64,000 bases of DNA from Lentisphaerae bacterium WC36 (lineage in GTDB: Bacteria; Verrucomicrobiota; Lentisphaeria; Victivallales; SZUA-371), in contig CP085689.1 in NCBI GenBank assembly GCA_020683205.1, positions 558,001-622,000 of the forward strand. The letters are read 5' to 3'. The notes under the pieces were generated by a model. That model was given only the letters and a program-made list of their open reading frames with translations, was not told the origin of the DNA and ran no database searches. Positions 35,593 to 44,266 of the stretch are shown here, piece after piece. The translations under genes and the position numbers were made by a program. Every line of letters starts with the position of its first letter. Within the stretch, counting starts at the first letter, position 1.

Positions 35593-36558
35593 ATGATATT
35601 TTATATATTTATATTCCTTGTTGGTTGTGGAATTTATTTTGTTAATTTAAAGAAGCTAAAAATAAAATTTTATATGGTTCTTTTAGCTATGTTTGCTACT
35701 GAATGTTTGATAGCTACTAGTCTTATATTCACGGAGCATAGGTCCTTATATCGTTTTATTAATGAGACTGCTAAAGATAATTTTTTCCATGAATTTCAAT
35801 TGATTAAAAAAGGCAATAATTTTGAGGAAAAATTATTCAGGTTATCATCTCATAAATTTCTTTATAGAAGAGATTCGCCTACTTATGGGGGAGTAAAATT
35901 AATTGATAAAAACTTTCAACTAACGAAGAATACAATTCCTTGGACCAAAGATATTTATTTTTATTTTAATGATGATAAGGTTAAGAAAATTATTTTTAGT
36001 AAACAGGATTTTAAAATAGGGATATTTCAGATTCTTTTAATGTTTTTCTTAATCATCATATGTATGAGATTTTTGCTTAAAAAAAATGAAAAAAAATGGA
36101 AAAAAATAGTAATGATTTGTTTTTTTGTTATATTTTTTATTCCTCTTTTTTTAAAACTAGAAATACAACCAAGCTATTTGAATTTAGTGGTATTTAATAT
36201 TGAAAAAAAAGAAGCTGAAATGAAAAAAATATATAATCGATTTGACTTTAAAAAGCCAATTCTAAAAAATATTAATAATAATATTTCATTAATTTACAAT
36301 AACTATTTTGAGCAAAAATATGTCCGGTATAAAGTTAATATATTTACATATTTATATTATGTTGGAGATAATGTAAATATAAAAAAATTGAATCCTGCTA
36401 TGACTTTTGAGAAGATATCTGATCATTTATATTATGGGCGCTACAAAAAGTATATTGAACTTGCAAAGTTTAAAAATATTTTATCAAATTTAATTTGGCT
36501 ATTGTTTTTGTTAGGGTTGTTATTTAGTTACTATTATTTTAGAAAACAAGAAAAATAA
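35593..36558 (+). CDS. Multi-pass membrane protein, putative immunity of cassette 7
   Basis: 321 residues, larger than the other partners. Five hydrophobic segments are visible (about 2-18, 26-45, 141-161, 169-188, 297-315) with two large loops between. It starts 24 bases after the tip stop, AAAGG eight bases before the ATG. No family is recognised. A polytopic immunity protein is known for pore-forming or membrane-active toxins, so the tip of cassette 7 may act on the inner membrane (inference). Confidence 0.55.
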   Translation: MIFYIFIFLVGCGIYFVNLKKLKIKFYMVLLAMFATECLIATSLIFTEHRSLYRFINETAKDNFFHEFQLIKKGNNFEEKLFRLSSHKFLYRRDSPTYGGVKLIDKNFQLTKNTIPWTKDIYFYFNDDKVKKIIFSKQDFKIGIFQILLMFFLIIICMRFLLKKNEKKWKKIVMICFFVIFFIPLFLKLEIQPSYLNLVVFNIEKKEAEMKKIYNRFDFKKPILKNINNNISLIYNNYFEQKYVRYKVNIFTYLYYVGDNVNIKKLNPAMTFEKISDHLYYGRYKKYIELAKFKNILSNLIWLLFLLGLLFSYYYFRKQEK

Positions 36559-36747
36559 TCTATGATGTTTAATTTAGTTAAAAAAATGAAGTTACAATAA
36601 AAAAATTATATCGTAGGTTTAGTTGATGAGAATGCTGTTCAAGTTAACACCTACGAATACAGCCCATTTGGCAAGCTAACGACTGAATCAGAAACGGTAG
36701 AAAATCCATTTAAATTCAGTAGCGAATATTTTGACTCTGAAACAAAC

Positions 36748-37620
36748 TTGGTGTACTATAACTATAGATATTATGATCCTGAAAATGGCAAATGGCTAAA
36801 ACGCGACCCAATCGAAGAAAAAGGTGGGTATAATTTATACGGTTTCGTAGGTAATAACCCAATAGATTATATTGATTTATTAGGATTTAAACCTAGTTCT
36901 ATCAAGAGCACATCATGGGCCCATCCCTCACGAGCTGTGCAACAAACATTAAAATTAAGCAAATGGTTCTTTTATTATTATGGCTGGTATCAGCCTACAT
37001 TATCGAATAATCGCCGTGGCAAACCTGGATTAATCTTAGATGATGTTTATAATGAAATGGATTCTCACCTTACAGGAGAAACAGAGTTATTAAAAACGGG
37101 ATTATTGGTGTATACTTCAAAATTGATTGATGTACTTATCAAGGAAGGGGAATGGTTTGAACAATCTTTTAACATTATTGATATAAGACCAATGATGAGA
37201 CTTGGAGGTTGGGGAGGTAATAATATAGTTATTTTATCAAAGAGTGCATTCGATATAGGTTGGTGGCTAAGTGGTGCTCACAGAGTAGATGTTAAGGCCT
37301 CTTTTAAATATAGAAAATGTGGTGACAAACGACAAATGAAAGATTTTAAGGGAAATTTTAGTTGGTGGGATAGAATTGATGCTAATAGTTTTGCTATTGC
37401 TTATAAAAAAGGCAGTAAGACTTCTGGCACATTAGAGGGGTTGGCGGATTTATTGCTTGAAAATAAGGTCATGGATGCTGGTTATGACTTAAAGATTAAC
37501 TTTGACATGAAACAAGAAAAAGATGACATTTTTGAATTGGGAAAAAATTTACTGGATAAATTTTGGAAACAATCTAAAAATGAACTAAGTTTTAACATGG
37601 ATATAGAACTTAATTATTAA
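36748..37620 (+). CDS. Orphan RHS tip cassette 8 (lineage B core, paralog of cassette 2 tip)
   Basis: 290 residues from TTG 36748, but the RHS frame is open from 36601 (IVGLVDENAVQVNTYEYSPFG) with no start codon, so this is probably a silent cassette. Lineage B core ends YIDLLGF. Bases 36821-36884 match cassette 4. The tip (48-290) has WLSGAHRVD, FKYRKCG, GNFSWWDRIDANS and PGLILDDVYNEMD, all aligned with the cassette 2 tip. The family is not recognised; the two copies identify its conserved positions. Confidence 0.7.
   Translation: MVYYNYRYYDPENGKWLKRDPIEEKGGYNLYGFVGNNPIDYIDLLGFKPSSIKSTSWAHPSRAVQQTLKLSKWFFYYYGWYQPTLSNNRRGKPGLILDDVYNEMDSHLTGETELLKTGLLVYTSKLIDVLIKEGEWFEQSFNIIDIRPMMRLGGWGGNNIVILSKSAFDIGWWLSGAHRVDVKASFKYRKCGDKRQMKDFKGNFSWWDRIDANSFAIAYKKGSKTSGTLEGLADLLLENKVMDAGYDLKINFDMKQEKDDIFELGKNLLDKFWKQSKNELSFNMDIELNY
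36821..36884 (+). repeat. Lineage B tip-proximal block, copy in cassette 8
   Basis: 64 bases reading the same as 29756-29819 in cassette 4. Confidence 0.85.
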
Positions 37621-37643
37621 ACATTAAATAATGGTTTTAAAAA

Positions 37644-38174
37644 ATGAAAAATACACTAATAAAAAGATTTATTATTATCTGTTTTTTTTGCGTCATATTA
37701 CTTTTATCTCTTTGTTTTTGGGTCTTAGAACGAAATCCCATTCTTCTTGAGAGAGGTGTTATTATTAAAAATAAGAACCTTGTTAATGCATTTAAAAAAA
37801 CATGTCCGAACTTTTTAGGTAAAAAAGTAAATTTAATTAAAATAGGTAGTTCGTTTAGGAGAGAGTATCACGTTTTTTATACAGCAACAAAAACTAATGA
37901 GCTTAAAAAAAAGATTCGTTATAATATTAAAAACAACTTAATATTTCAATTTAATGATTGCTTTTTCCTAACAAAAATGAAAGATTATTTTTTATCCTTA
38001 AAAACAAATATACCTAATTTTGTAGAAACTTTAAAAGATTATAATTTATTTTATTTAGAAAATGAGCATGGTGAGGGTATATTAATTTGTTTTTTTAAGA
38101 AAGATACTAAGAAGGTAATTTACTATTTTTATTTTAGACCTGATTATGAAAATTTAAATAATAATAGCTATTAA
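37644..38174 (+). CDS. Putative immunity protein of cassette 8
   Basis: 176 residues, starting 24 bases after the tip stop. One N-terminal membrane segment (about 7-28, FIIICFFCVILLLSLCFWVL) and a basic domain. SFRREYHVF and VIYYFYFRPDYEN align with the immunity protein of cassette 2, as the two tips also align. This pairing supports the toxin-immunity reading of the array. Confidence 0.65.
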   Translation: MKNTLIKRFIIICFFCVILLLSLCFWVLERNPILLERGVIIKNKNLVNAFKKTCPNFLGKKVNLIKIGSSFRREYHVFYTATKTNELKKKIRYNIKNNLIFQFNDCFFLTKMKDYFLSLKTNIPNFVETLKDYNLFYLENEHGEGILICFFKKDTKKVIYYFYFRPDYENLNNNSY

Positions 38175-38224
38175 ACTATTGTAGGATTGGCAAGAGTTAT
38201 TAAGTCAAGGACGGCAGCAATGTT

Positions 38225-38875
38225 GTGGCAGAATACGAAGACAACACTTTAAATAAGAAATACCTTTGGGGTGAAGATGTTTCAGGTTCGATGGCTGGAG
38301 CTGGGGGAGTTGGTGCGTTGTTAGTGATGAATGATACAACTGAGGATTATTATTCAATGTATGACGGTAATGGAAATATTGTAAAATATGTGGACGAAAC
38401 GAGCAACGAAGTTGCAAGTTTCGAATACACTCCATTTGGAGCGATTAAAAGTGCTAGTGGTTCAATGGTTGACGAATTACATTATCGATTCAGTACAAAA
38501 TATTTCGATAATAACACAAATCTAATCGTCTACCGTTACCGTAATTACAACCCACAAACAGGAAAATGGCAAACCCGCGACCCAATCGGTGAAAATGGTG
38601 GTAGAAATGTTTATGGATTTATAGTAAATGATTCAATAAATAAAATTGATTTGCTTGAATTAAAGATCTTCGTAGTATTAAGACTTTTAACTTTAGCTAC
38701 TACAACACTAGCTAAATATGTTCATCTTGTTACAGGAGGAGGAGTGGCATATTATAGAGATAACACGTGGCATTGTACATTGGTTGTAAGTTGTTCAACA
38801 AGTAGGGATTTTGAAAAAAGTGGCAACTTAGTTGATGTAAAGGATATTAATCCAACCTCAACTTGGGATTTTTAA
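38225..38875 (+). pseudogene. Orphan RHS tip cassette 9, 5' part (broken papain-like tip)
   Basis: 216 residues to TAA 38873-38875. Core homology starts about 38213 (DGSNVVAEYEDN) without a start codon. Lineage A core runs to KIDLLEL, where the usual Gly of the boundary is Glu. The tip begins at about 38663 with a hydrophobic stretch and HCTLVVSCS. The same frame stays open after the TAA and encodes further tip sequence, so the stop is a nonsense mutation within the tip. Confidence 0.65.
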
Positions 38876-39198
38876 GCGACAAACTTAATCAATAATCCTG
38901 CAGATGACTGGGATATTAAAAAGAACCCTACTTTTCCTAATAAATATTACTTAGGTAGAACATTTATTAAAATAATTGTCAATGACGACTCATTAGATGC
39001 TGATTTGTTAAAAGTGCTAAAAGCAGAACCTAAAAGTCAGGAATATAAAGTGGGAGGTAAGGGGCGCTATAATTGCTGTGACTGGGTTGGAAAAGTGTTG
39101 GGCGGAATAGGAATAATCCAAACCCAAGACTTTTTGGTGACAGGGAGGTGCCTTGGTGGTTAAAACCAAAGGCATGGGCTTTAGAAAAAGTTCTTTAA
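38876..39198 (+). pseudogene. Cassette 9, 3' part of the tip after the nonsense codon
   Basis: The frame after TAA reads ATNLINNPADDWDI and later YNCCDWVGKVLGGIG, a motif like the NCxxWxxxVL of NlpC/P60-type or related papain-fold enzymes. Near 39100-39115 the coding frame seems to shift: the neighbouring frame gives NNPNPRLFGDREVPWW and a natural end at TAA 39196-39198, just before the immunity gene. One nonsense and one frameshift make this tip inactive. Confidence 0.55.
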
Positions 39199-39219
39199 TT
39201 GAAACAAGGGAGAAATAAT

Positions 39220-39681
39220 ATGAAAAAAATTATATTTTTGATATTAGTATCACTGTTGCTTACGCTATTTTTAATAATAATAATTTTATCGACAATATTT
39301 TTGAACTCGTGTTTTTTTAGAAAGCCAGTAGAAATTATACTTTCTGAAAAAAAACTAGAATTATCAAAAAAAATCACTGTGATAATGCCAAAGAACCCTC
39401 TTGTAAGAAAAAGAAAAATTAATTATTTGGGCATAAAGTTAAATGATAAGTGGAATTTATATAACTATGAGAAAGGGCAAATTAAACTAATAAAATCTGG
39501 AAAAATAGCAACTATAAATGTAAAGATAATTGATCAAAGTGGTAATTACGGTACGAGCGGATGTTATTTATCATGTGCGACATTGCCTTATGAAGGAGCA
39601 AAGATTGTAAAAATAGAAATATCAAGTTCTGAAAATATATTTTGTAATAAAATAATTTGGCATTGTTATGATCCTATATAG
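39220..39681 (+). CDS. Putative immunity protein of cassette 9
   Basis: About 153 residues from ATG 39220; AAGGGAG (39206-39212) is an excellent ribosome site, and a TTG at 39199 is not needed. One long N-terminal membrane segment (about 4-30) ends LNSCFF, which might also be read as a lipobox, though the segment is long for that. The remainder is basic with a Cys pair (SGCYLSCATLPYEG). It stays intact although its tip is broken. Confidence 0.6.
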   Translation: MKKIIFLILVSLLLTLFLIIIILSTIFLNSCFFRKPVEIILSEKKLELSKKITVIMPKNPLVRKRKINYLGIKLNDKWNLYNYEKGQIKLIKSGKIATINVKIIDQSGNYGTSGCYLSCATLPYEGAKIVKIEISSSENIFCNKIIWHCYDPI

Positions 39682-39702
39682 TGTTATGATGTAGAGAATC
39701 AT

Positions 39703-39903
39703 AAACGGAGGGGGTTTTCTACTACCATTTGATTGAGTTTTGAGGTGTTGGAGATTTTGGGTGCGATTGATATTTTTTAATTGTTATGATTTTGAAGTTG
39801 GCGGGAATATTAAATTCTCGTCAACTGATAGTTTTTTAGTTTTTGAAAAGAAAGAATTTGATAACAACATGTTAACAAAACATACAAAATTTGTTTATGA
39901 TTA
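39703..39903 (+). pseudogene. Remnant of a tenth RHS cassette at the array end
   Basis: It carries the leader pattern (ATAAACGG...CCATTTGATT, then TTGGGTGCGATTGATATT, which in frame gives M-G-A-I-D-I-F and a stop), the element 39793-39831, and a short in-frame relic of the lineage A core (FEKKEFDNNMLTKHTKFVYD then TAA). Nothing of tip or immunity remains. It marks the right boundary of the array. Confidence 0.7.
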
Positions 39904-39961
39904 AACCTATTTTTGGTGTTATAACATAACATCTTTATTATAAGCTTTAAATTAAAATATT

Positions 39962-39995
39962 ACAACCTGATTTAAAATGATTTAAATCAGGTTGT
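39962..39995. terminator. Strong hairpin between convergent units
   Basis: A perfect 15-bp stem (39962-39976 with 39981-39995, loop ATGA) lies between the end of the RHS array and the end of the minus-strand glycosidase gene. No long T run follows on either strand, but the position suggests a bidirectional terminator. Outer arms AACATCTTT (39927-39935) and AAAGATGTT (40012-40020) could enclose it. Confidence 0.55.
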
Positions 39996-40023
39996 ATAAA
40001 AAATTGTATAAAAAGATGTTAAA

Positions 40024-42492
40024 TTATTTTAAATTAATAATTTTAGTAGGTAGATTTTTACTTTTAACGGCTAAAGAGCTAACTCCATTATTTAACTTTA
40101 TTTGAATTGTTGCTCGTCCGTTAGCTAATTGTACTTTTCGACTAGCACGAACTGTCCCTAAATTATCAATTAATTTGCCATCTCCAGCGAGCTCGAAGCG
40201 AATAACATTTTTAGCTGTTAAGCATTTTATATTATTTTTATCATATGCCATCACCTCAATTGTAGCTATATCATTTTTACGTGTTATTTCAGCCACTTGA
40301 AGTTTTGAAACTTTACCCCATTTTGCCGTTTGGTATTGAGTTGTAAATTGATCAGTATAAACTTTGCCATCACGTTTACCAACTGCTTTTAAAGTATTTT
40401 TACCCTCGTTAAATATTACACTCCAACGTAATCCCGCTGCTGGAAAATCTTGTGAATTACGTTTTTTAATGCCTTGAGATATCCCATTAACAAATAGTTC
40501 AACTTCAGATAAGTTTGAATAAACTTTTATTAATTTTTTCTCACTTTTTTTGCCATAGCGTGTTTTCCAAGTGTGTCCGTAAATACGAATAACTGGTTTT
40601 TTGCTCCAGTAAGAGGCAAAGACGTAATAACCTTCTTTTTTAGTAAAATCACGCTCAATAACACCTTTTTGGTTCATGTATGGAACTGGGTTTTCTGGAC
40701 GCACAGGAGTACCAAAATCTTTAAAAATCCAAGCAGTTGCTCCTGTTAATGTTGGCATTGTTTCTTGTTCTTTTAAGTGCCAATCAAATAAATTACAAAT
40801 GTATGTTTCGCTCCAATTGCTATCTTTTGATGCACGTGCTTGACCACCAGATAATAAGAAATCATTACCTCGTTCATCAGTGCCTTGACCAGTTTTAATT
40901 TTTGCTAACCCTTCATCTGGAGACTCAGAATGACGTGTTGCGTGACTACTTCCACCCCATTCCATATGCACAAAGTTAGGGTATTTTTTTATATGTTCAA
41001 GGGTTGCCTTTTTGTATTCAGTAAATTTTCCTCGGTACCATCCAGCCCATATTGATGGTGAGTAAACATCAACAATATTTGCACAAAAATGGCATCTACG
41101 AATACCCGTTACTCGTGAATTATCTAACTTATGAGCTAAAGAGTTTAATTTTTCCATAAAATTAATGATTGCTTGTTTGCTATAAGTTGGAAAATCACCA
41201 GGCCAATCGTTTTCATTGCCAAGCCCCCAAACTACAATCGAAGGATGATTATAATGTTGTGAAATTAAGTTCTTTAAACTATTAATAACGCGATTTTGAT
41301 ATTGTGTTCCACCAAGCCCCCCACGACACCAAGGAACTTCTTCCCAAACTAAAATACCAAGTTTGTCACACATATTTAAAACAATTTTTGATTGTTGATA
41401 ATGACCCAAACGAATGAAATTTACTCCCATTTCTTTCATCATAGTCATCTCTTTTTTTATCATTTCTTCAGTCATTGCTGCACCAACACCAGCATGATCT
41501 TCGTGGCGACTTGTCCCTCTAATTAATAAACGCCGTTCATTTAATTTGAAAGGACCACCTTTTAGAAATTCAAAGAATCTTAATCCAAAATTACTTGACT
41601 TTGTTGTCGTATATCCAAGTGTTTCTAAGGTTACGCTACAACGATATAAATTAGGTTGATCAACGTCCCAAAGAATTGGTTTAGCAATTTCTAAGGATAC
41701 AATTTGTTGCATTTCTTCCCATAGTTTTTTTGATACAGTTTGAGTTGAAATTAATTTATTGTTGGGATCAAAAATTTTAATTGTTAATTTTGCATTTTCA
41801 GCAATTTTGTCTGGGTTGTATAGGTCAACTAGAATATTTACCTTTGCCAAATCTTTGGTTGTTTGACTTTTAATATGAACAGTTTTTAATGAAACTTGTG
41901 GGACATATTTTAAATTTAAATAGCGATAAATACCTCCATAAATAAAGAAATCACTAATATCAGATGGAGCAAATTCAGTATCACGGGTGTTATCGCAACG
42001 AATTAGTAATGGTACTTTGCTATTAGAATTATTCTTTTTTTCTTGACGATATTTTTTTATATAATCTGTAATATCAACGGTAAATTCATCATAACCACCT
42101 TCATGATAGCCAGCTTTTGTCATATAAATATAAACGCCCGTGCGTTGTCCTGAGCCTTCAAAGTGTAATAATGTGCGTCCATTTTTATAAGGATTATCAA
42201 TGGTAACACTGTTTTTGTACCATGCTGGACCTTGATAATATTTTACATCTGGGTCGATAGCATCCTCTGCGTTATAGCAATGAGGTAAAGTAACTTTTTG
42301 CCAATTTAGTTTGAATGATTTTCGCCATGCCTCCCATGGTGAACCTATTTCACCTTTGTGAAATTGCCAATTTTCATTCAATCGTGAACTTTTTACATTT
42401 TGTTTTTCTAATGCCATTAGTGAATTGGCACTAGAAACCATTCCGCAAATTAATAATAATGAGCGGAAGAAGTTTGTTGATCTTTTCCTCAT
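40024..42492 (-). CDS. Exported glycoside hydrolase family 2 enzyme (beta-galactosidase/glucuronidase type)
   Basis: About 822 residues from ATG 42492 (GAGAGGTAG upstream; a longer frame to 42582 lacks a signal peptide at its start). The signal peptide is about 1-27. The GH2 layout is visible: sugar-binding jelly roll (about 45-220, with SDISDFFIYGGIYR), Ig-like domain (about 225-325), then a TIM barrel with RGTSRHEDHAG and VVWGLGNENDWPG, where the Glu in NEN (about 427) is the acid/base. FVHMEWGGSSH carries the likely nucleophile Glu (about 511). C-terminal Ig-like domains follow (about 640-820). It removes beta-linked sugars from exported glycans; exact specificity is not visible. Confidence 0.88.
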   Translation of the reverse strand: MRKRSTNFFRSLLLICGMVSSANSLMALEKQNVKSSRLNENWQFHKGEIGSPWEAWRKSFKLNWQKVTLPHCYNAEDAIDPDVKYYQGPAWYKNSVTIDNPYKNGRTLLHFEGSGQRTGVYIYMTKAGYHEGGYDEFTVDITDYIKKYRQEKKNNSNSKVPLLIRCDNTRDTEFAPSDISDFFIYGGIYRYLNLKYVPQVSLKTVHIKSQTTKDLAKVNILVDLYNPDKIAENAKLTIKIFDPNNKLISTQTVSKKLWEEMQQIVSLEIAKPILWDVDQPNLYRCSVTLETLGYTTTKSSNFGLRFFEFLKGGPFKLNERRLLIRGTSRHEDHAGVGAAMTEEMIKKEMTMMKEMGVNFIRLGHYQQSKIVLNMCDKLGILVWEEVPWCRGGLGGTQYQNRVINSLKNLISQHYNHPSIVVWGLGNENDWPGDFPTYSKQAIINFMEKLNSLAHKLDNSRVTGIRRCHFCANIVDVYSPSIWAGWYRGKFTEYKKATLEHIKKYPNFVHMEWGGSSHATRHSESPDEGLAKIKTGQGTDERGNDFLLSGGQARASKDSNWSETYICNLFDWHLKEQETMPTLTGATAWIFKDFGTPVRPENPVPYMNQKGVIERDFTKKEGYYVFASYWSKKPVIRIYGHTWKTRYGKKSEKKLIKVYSNLSEVELFVNGISQGIKKRNSQDFPAAGLRWSVIFNEGKNTLKAVGKRDGKVYTDQFTTQYQTAKWGKVSKLQVAEITRKNDIATIEVMAYDKNNIKCLTAKNVIRFELAGDGKLIDNLGTVRASRKVQLANGRATIQIKLNNGVSSLAVKSKNLPTKIINLK

Positions 42493-42722
42493 AACTACCT
42501 CTCTTTTGTGTTTGGGAATTTTTTGCCTTTTGCTATAAATAGCAATATTAAAATACTGCAATTTTTTAGATTGACAAATCATTTAATACTTCTATTTCAT
42601 ATTTTGTATGAAAGAATATAATGATTAAACCAAAAAAATTAGGTAAAATTTGATTGCTAAAATTATTCTTATAGACTATATTAAAATTATTCGATTATCA
42701 TTCTAAGAAAACGTAATTTTGT

Positions 42723-42740
42723 GACTTTAATTTTAAAGTC
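42723..42740. promoter_or_regulatory. 18-base inverted repeat upstream of metF-like gene
   Basis: GACTTTAA and TTAAAGTC flank TT, 17 bases before the ATG at 42758. It may be an operator or a leader hairpin close to the ribosome site. No riboswitch fold was recognised. Confidence 0.35.
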
Positions 42741-42757
42741 AAACTTAGGGAAAAAAT

Positions 42758-44215
42758 ATGTCAGATAACTACTCTCGACAACTTCAAATGAATTTTGAAA
42801 ATTATTCAAATCAATTTCAAAAACAGTTGAATTCTGGAAATTTTTCAATACTTTTTGAATTTAATACTCCAGATATTAAGTTGGATTTGAATGATAGCGC
42901 TAATCGAGTAAAAGATGCGGTTAGTGCAGTGTTTGCTGAAGGTGATTTATCTACTGGAGTAAGTTTTTTTCAAAATTATGGTAATGTTCAGAGTCATAAT
43001 CCAGTTGAATTTGGGCGTATTTTAGTACCTGAAGAGGAACGATCGCGTTCCGTTATTTATTTAAGTGGACGTGGAAATAGTTTGAATGATATGTATGAAA
43101 ATATTGAATTGGCAATGAATGAAGGTTTTAATAATATTATTGCGGCTTCAGGGTGCTCGATGTTTAATGATTCCGTGCGCTCAACACGAAAAAAACAATT
43201 TACTGAAAGTATTCACCTTTTAAATAAAGTAAAAAATTCATCTCTTGAATTTAAGAAAAAAATTTGTATTGGAACTACATTTAATCCTTTCAAATACAAT
43301 TTAGCTGATTGCACTAATCAGTATTTTAAGCTGGTAAAAAAAATTAATCATGGTGCACAGTTTATTGTAACTCAGTTTGGTTGGGATATGTATAAAATGC
43401 AGGAACTGCGTTGGTATTTAACTAATCGTGGATTTTATTACCCGTCTTTAGCTGGAATACTATTTTTAAATCCAAGCCGAGTTGAAAAAATTATTGCTGG
43501 TGAATATCGTGGCGTTCATATTTCGAGTGATTTTAGAAAAGTTTTGACTAATGAGCTAAGATTTTCGACAACGCAATTTGAAGCATCACAATGGCGCAGA
43601 TTGCAACTTCAGGTAGCTGGAGCTAAACTTTTAGGTTATAGTGGGGTACAAATTAGTGGTCTTGATACACCGTATAAAATTAATGTTGCGTTGCGCAAAA
43701 TTAAAGATGCCTTTGCCGAATTCAATCATTTTCAGTATTGGCGTAGTGCTTATGAGGAATATTTAGGACGAGTTGAGATGGCACCCTATCCACAAAGATT
43801 TTATATTTTTGAAAAACTTCTTGATGATGCACATTTGACGAAACAACCAACAATTAGTGATGGTAATATTCCAGAGTGTACGAAACGTGAAAAAATTCAT
43901 TACTATTTGGCAAAATTTTTATTTGGTAAATCGCAAGGTCGCCGTATTGCCACGGAGCATTTTATTTCAAAAAAACTTTTTGCGAGTTGTCGAAGCTGTA
44001 AAAGTTGTCGCTTGCCACAGTTTCATTATTTATGTCCAGAAATTTGCCCAAAAGGTTTTGCCAACGGACCATGTGGCGGAACAAAGGTTGATGGAAAGTG
44101 TGAAGTTGCTAATCGTGAGTGCGTTCACATAAAGCGTTTGAAATTGGCGAATTGGCGTGGGAATGTAAATGATTTAGAAGAGATTTATTTGCAAAGCGGT
44201 AAAGTCAGAAAATAA
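42758..44215 (+). CDS. Methylenetetrahydrofolate reductase-like protein with Cys-rich C-terminal domain
   Basis: 485 residues. The N-terminal part (about 25-310) is a TIM barrel like MetF: FSILFEFNTPD at the start, then SVIYLSGRGNSLNDM, GFNNIIAASGC, FIVTQFGWDMYKM and LLGYSGVQISGLD. The C-terminal part (about 405-465) has CxxCxxC (Cys411, 414, 417) followed by CPEICPKG, NGPCGG and CEV...C, the signature of the MTHFR C-terminal domain (Pfam MTHFR_C) found in metF-related proteins of anaerobes. It should take part in one-carbon metabolism (reduction of methylene-tetrahydrofolate) with a metal or iron-sulfur site in the extra domain. It is transcribed away from the GH2 gene. Confidence 0.8.
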   Translation: MSDNYSRQLQMNFENYSNQFQKQLNSGNFSILFEFNTPDIKLDLNDSANRVKDAVSAVFAEGDLSTGVSFFQNYGNVQSHNPVEFGRILVPEEERSRSVIYLSGRGNSLNDMYENIELAMNEGFNNIIAASGCSMFNDSVRSTRKKQFTESIHLLNKVKNSSLEFKKKICIGTTFNPFKYNLADCTNQYFKLVKKINHGAQFIVTQFGWDMYKMQELRWYLTNRGFYYPSLAGILFLNPSRVEKIIAGEYRGVHISSDFRKVLTNELRFSTTQFEASQWRRLQLQVAGAKLLGYSGVQISGLDTPYKINVALRKIKDAFAEFNHFQYWRSAYEEYLGRVEMAPYPQRFYIFEKLLDDAHLTKQPTISDGNIPECTKREKIHYYLAKFLFGKSQGRRIATEHFISKKLFASCRSCKSCRLPQFHYLCPEICPKGFANGPCGGTKVDGKCEVANRECVHIKRLKLANWRGNVNDLEEIYLQSGKVRK

Positions 44216-44266
44216 CTACACAAAGTTTAATAGCTTAAAATTTAATATTGGGGGGAACAATAGTTT

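Noticed and set aside
23100-39903. CRISPR array or insertion sequence as the source of the repeats
   Set aside because: Repeats are long, coding and irregularly spaced, with no short uniform direct repeats, no cas genes, no transposase and no terminal inverted repeats.
42593-42757. S-adenosylmethionine or folate riboswitch before the metF-like gene
   Set aside because: Only a small inverted repeat is visible; no conserved riboswitch core could be recognised.
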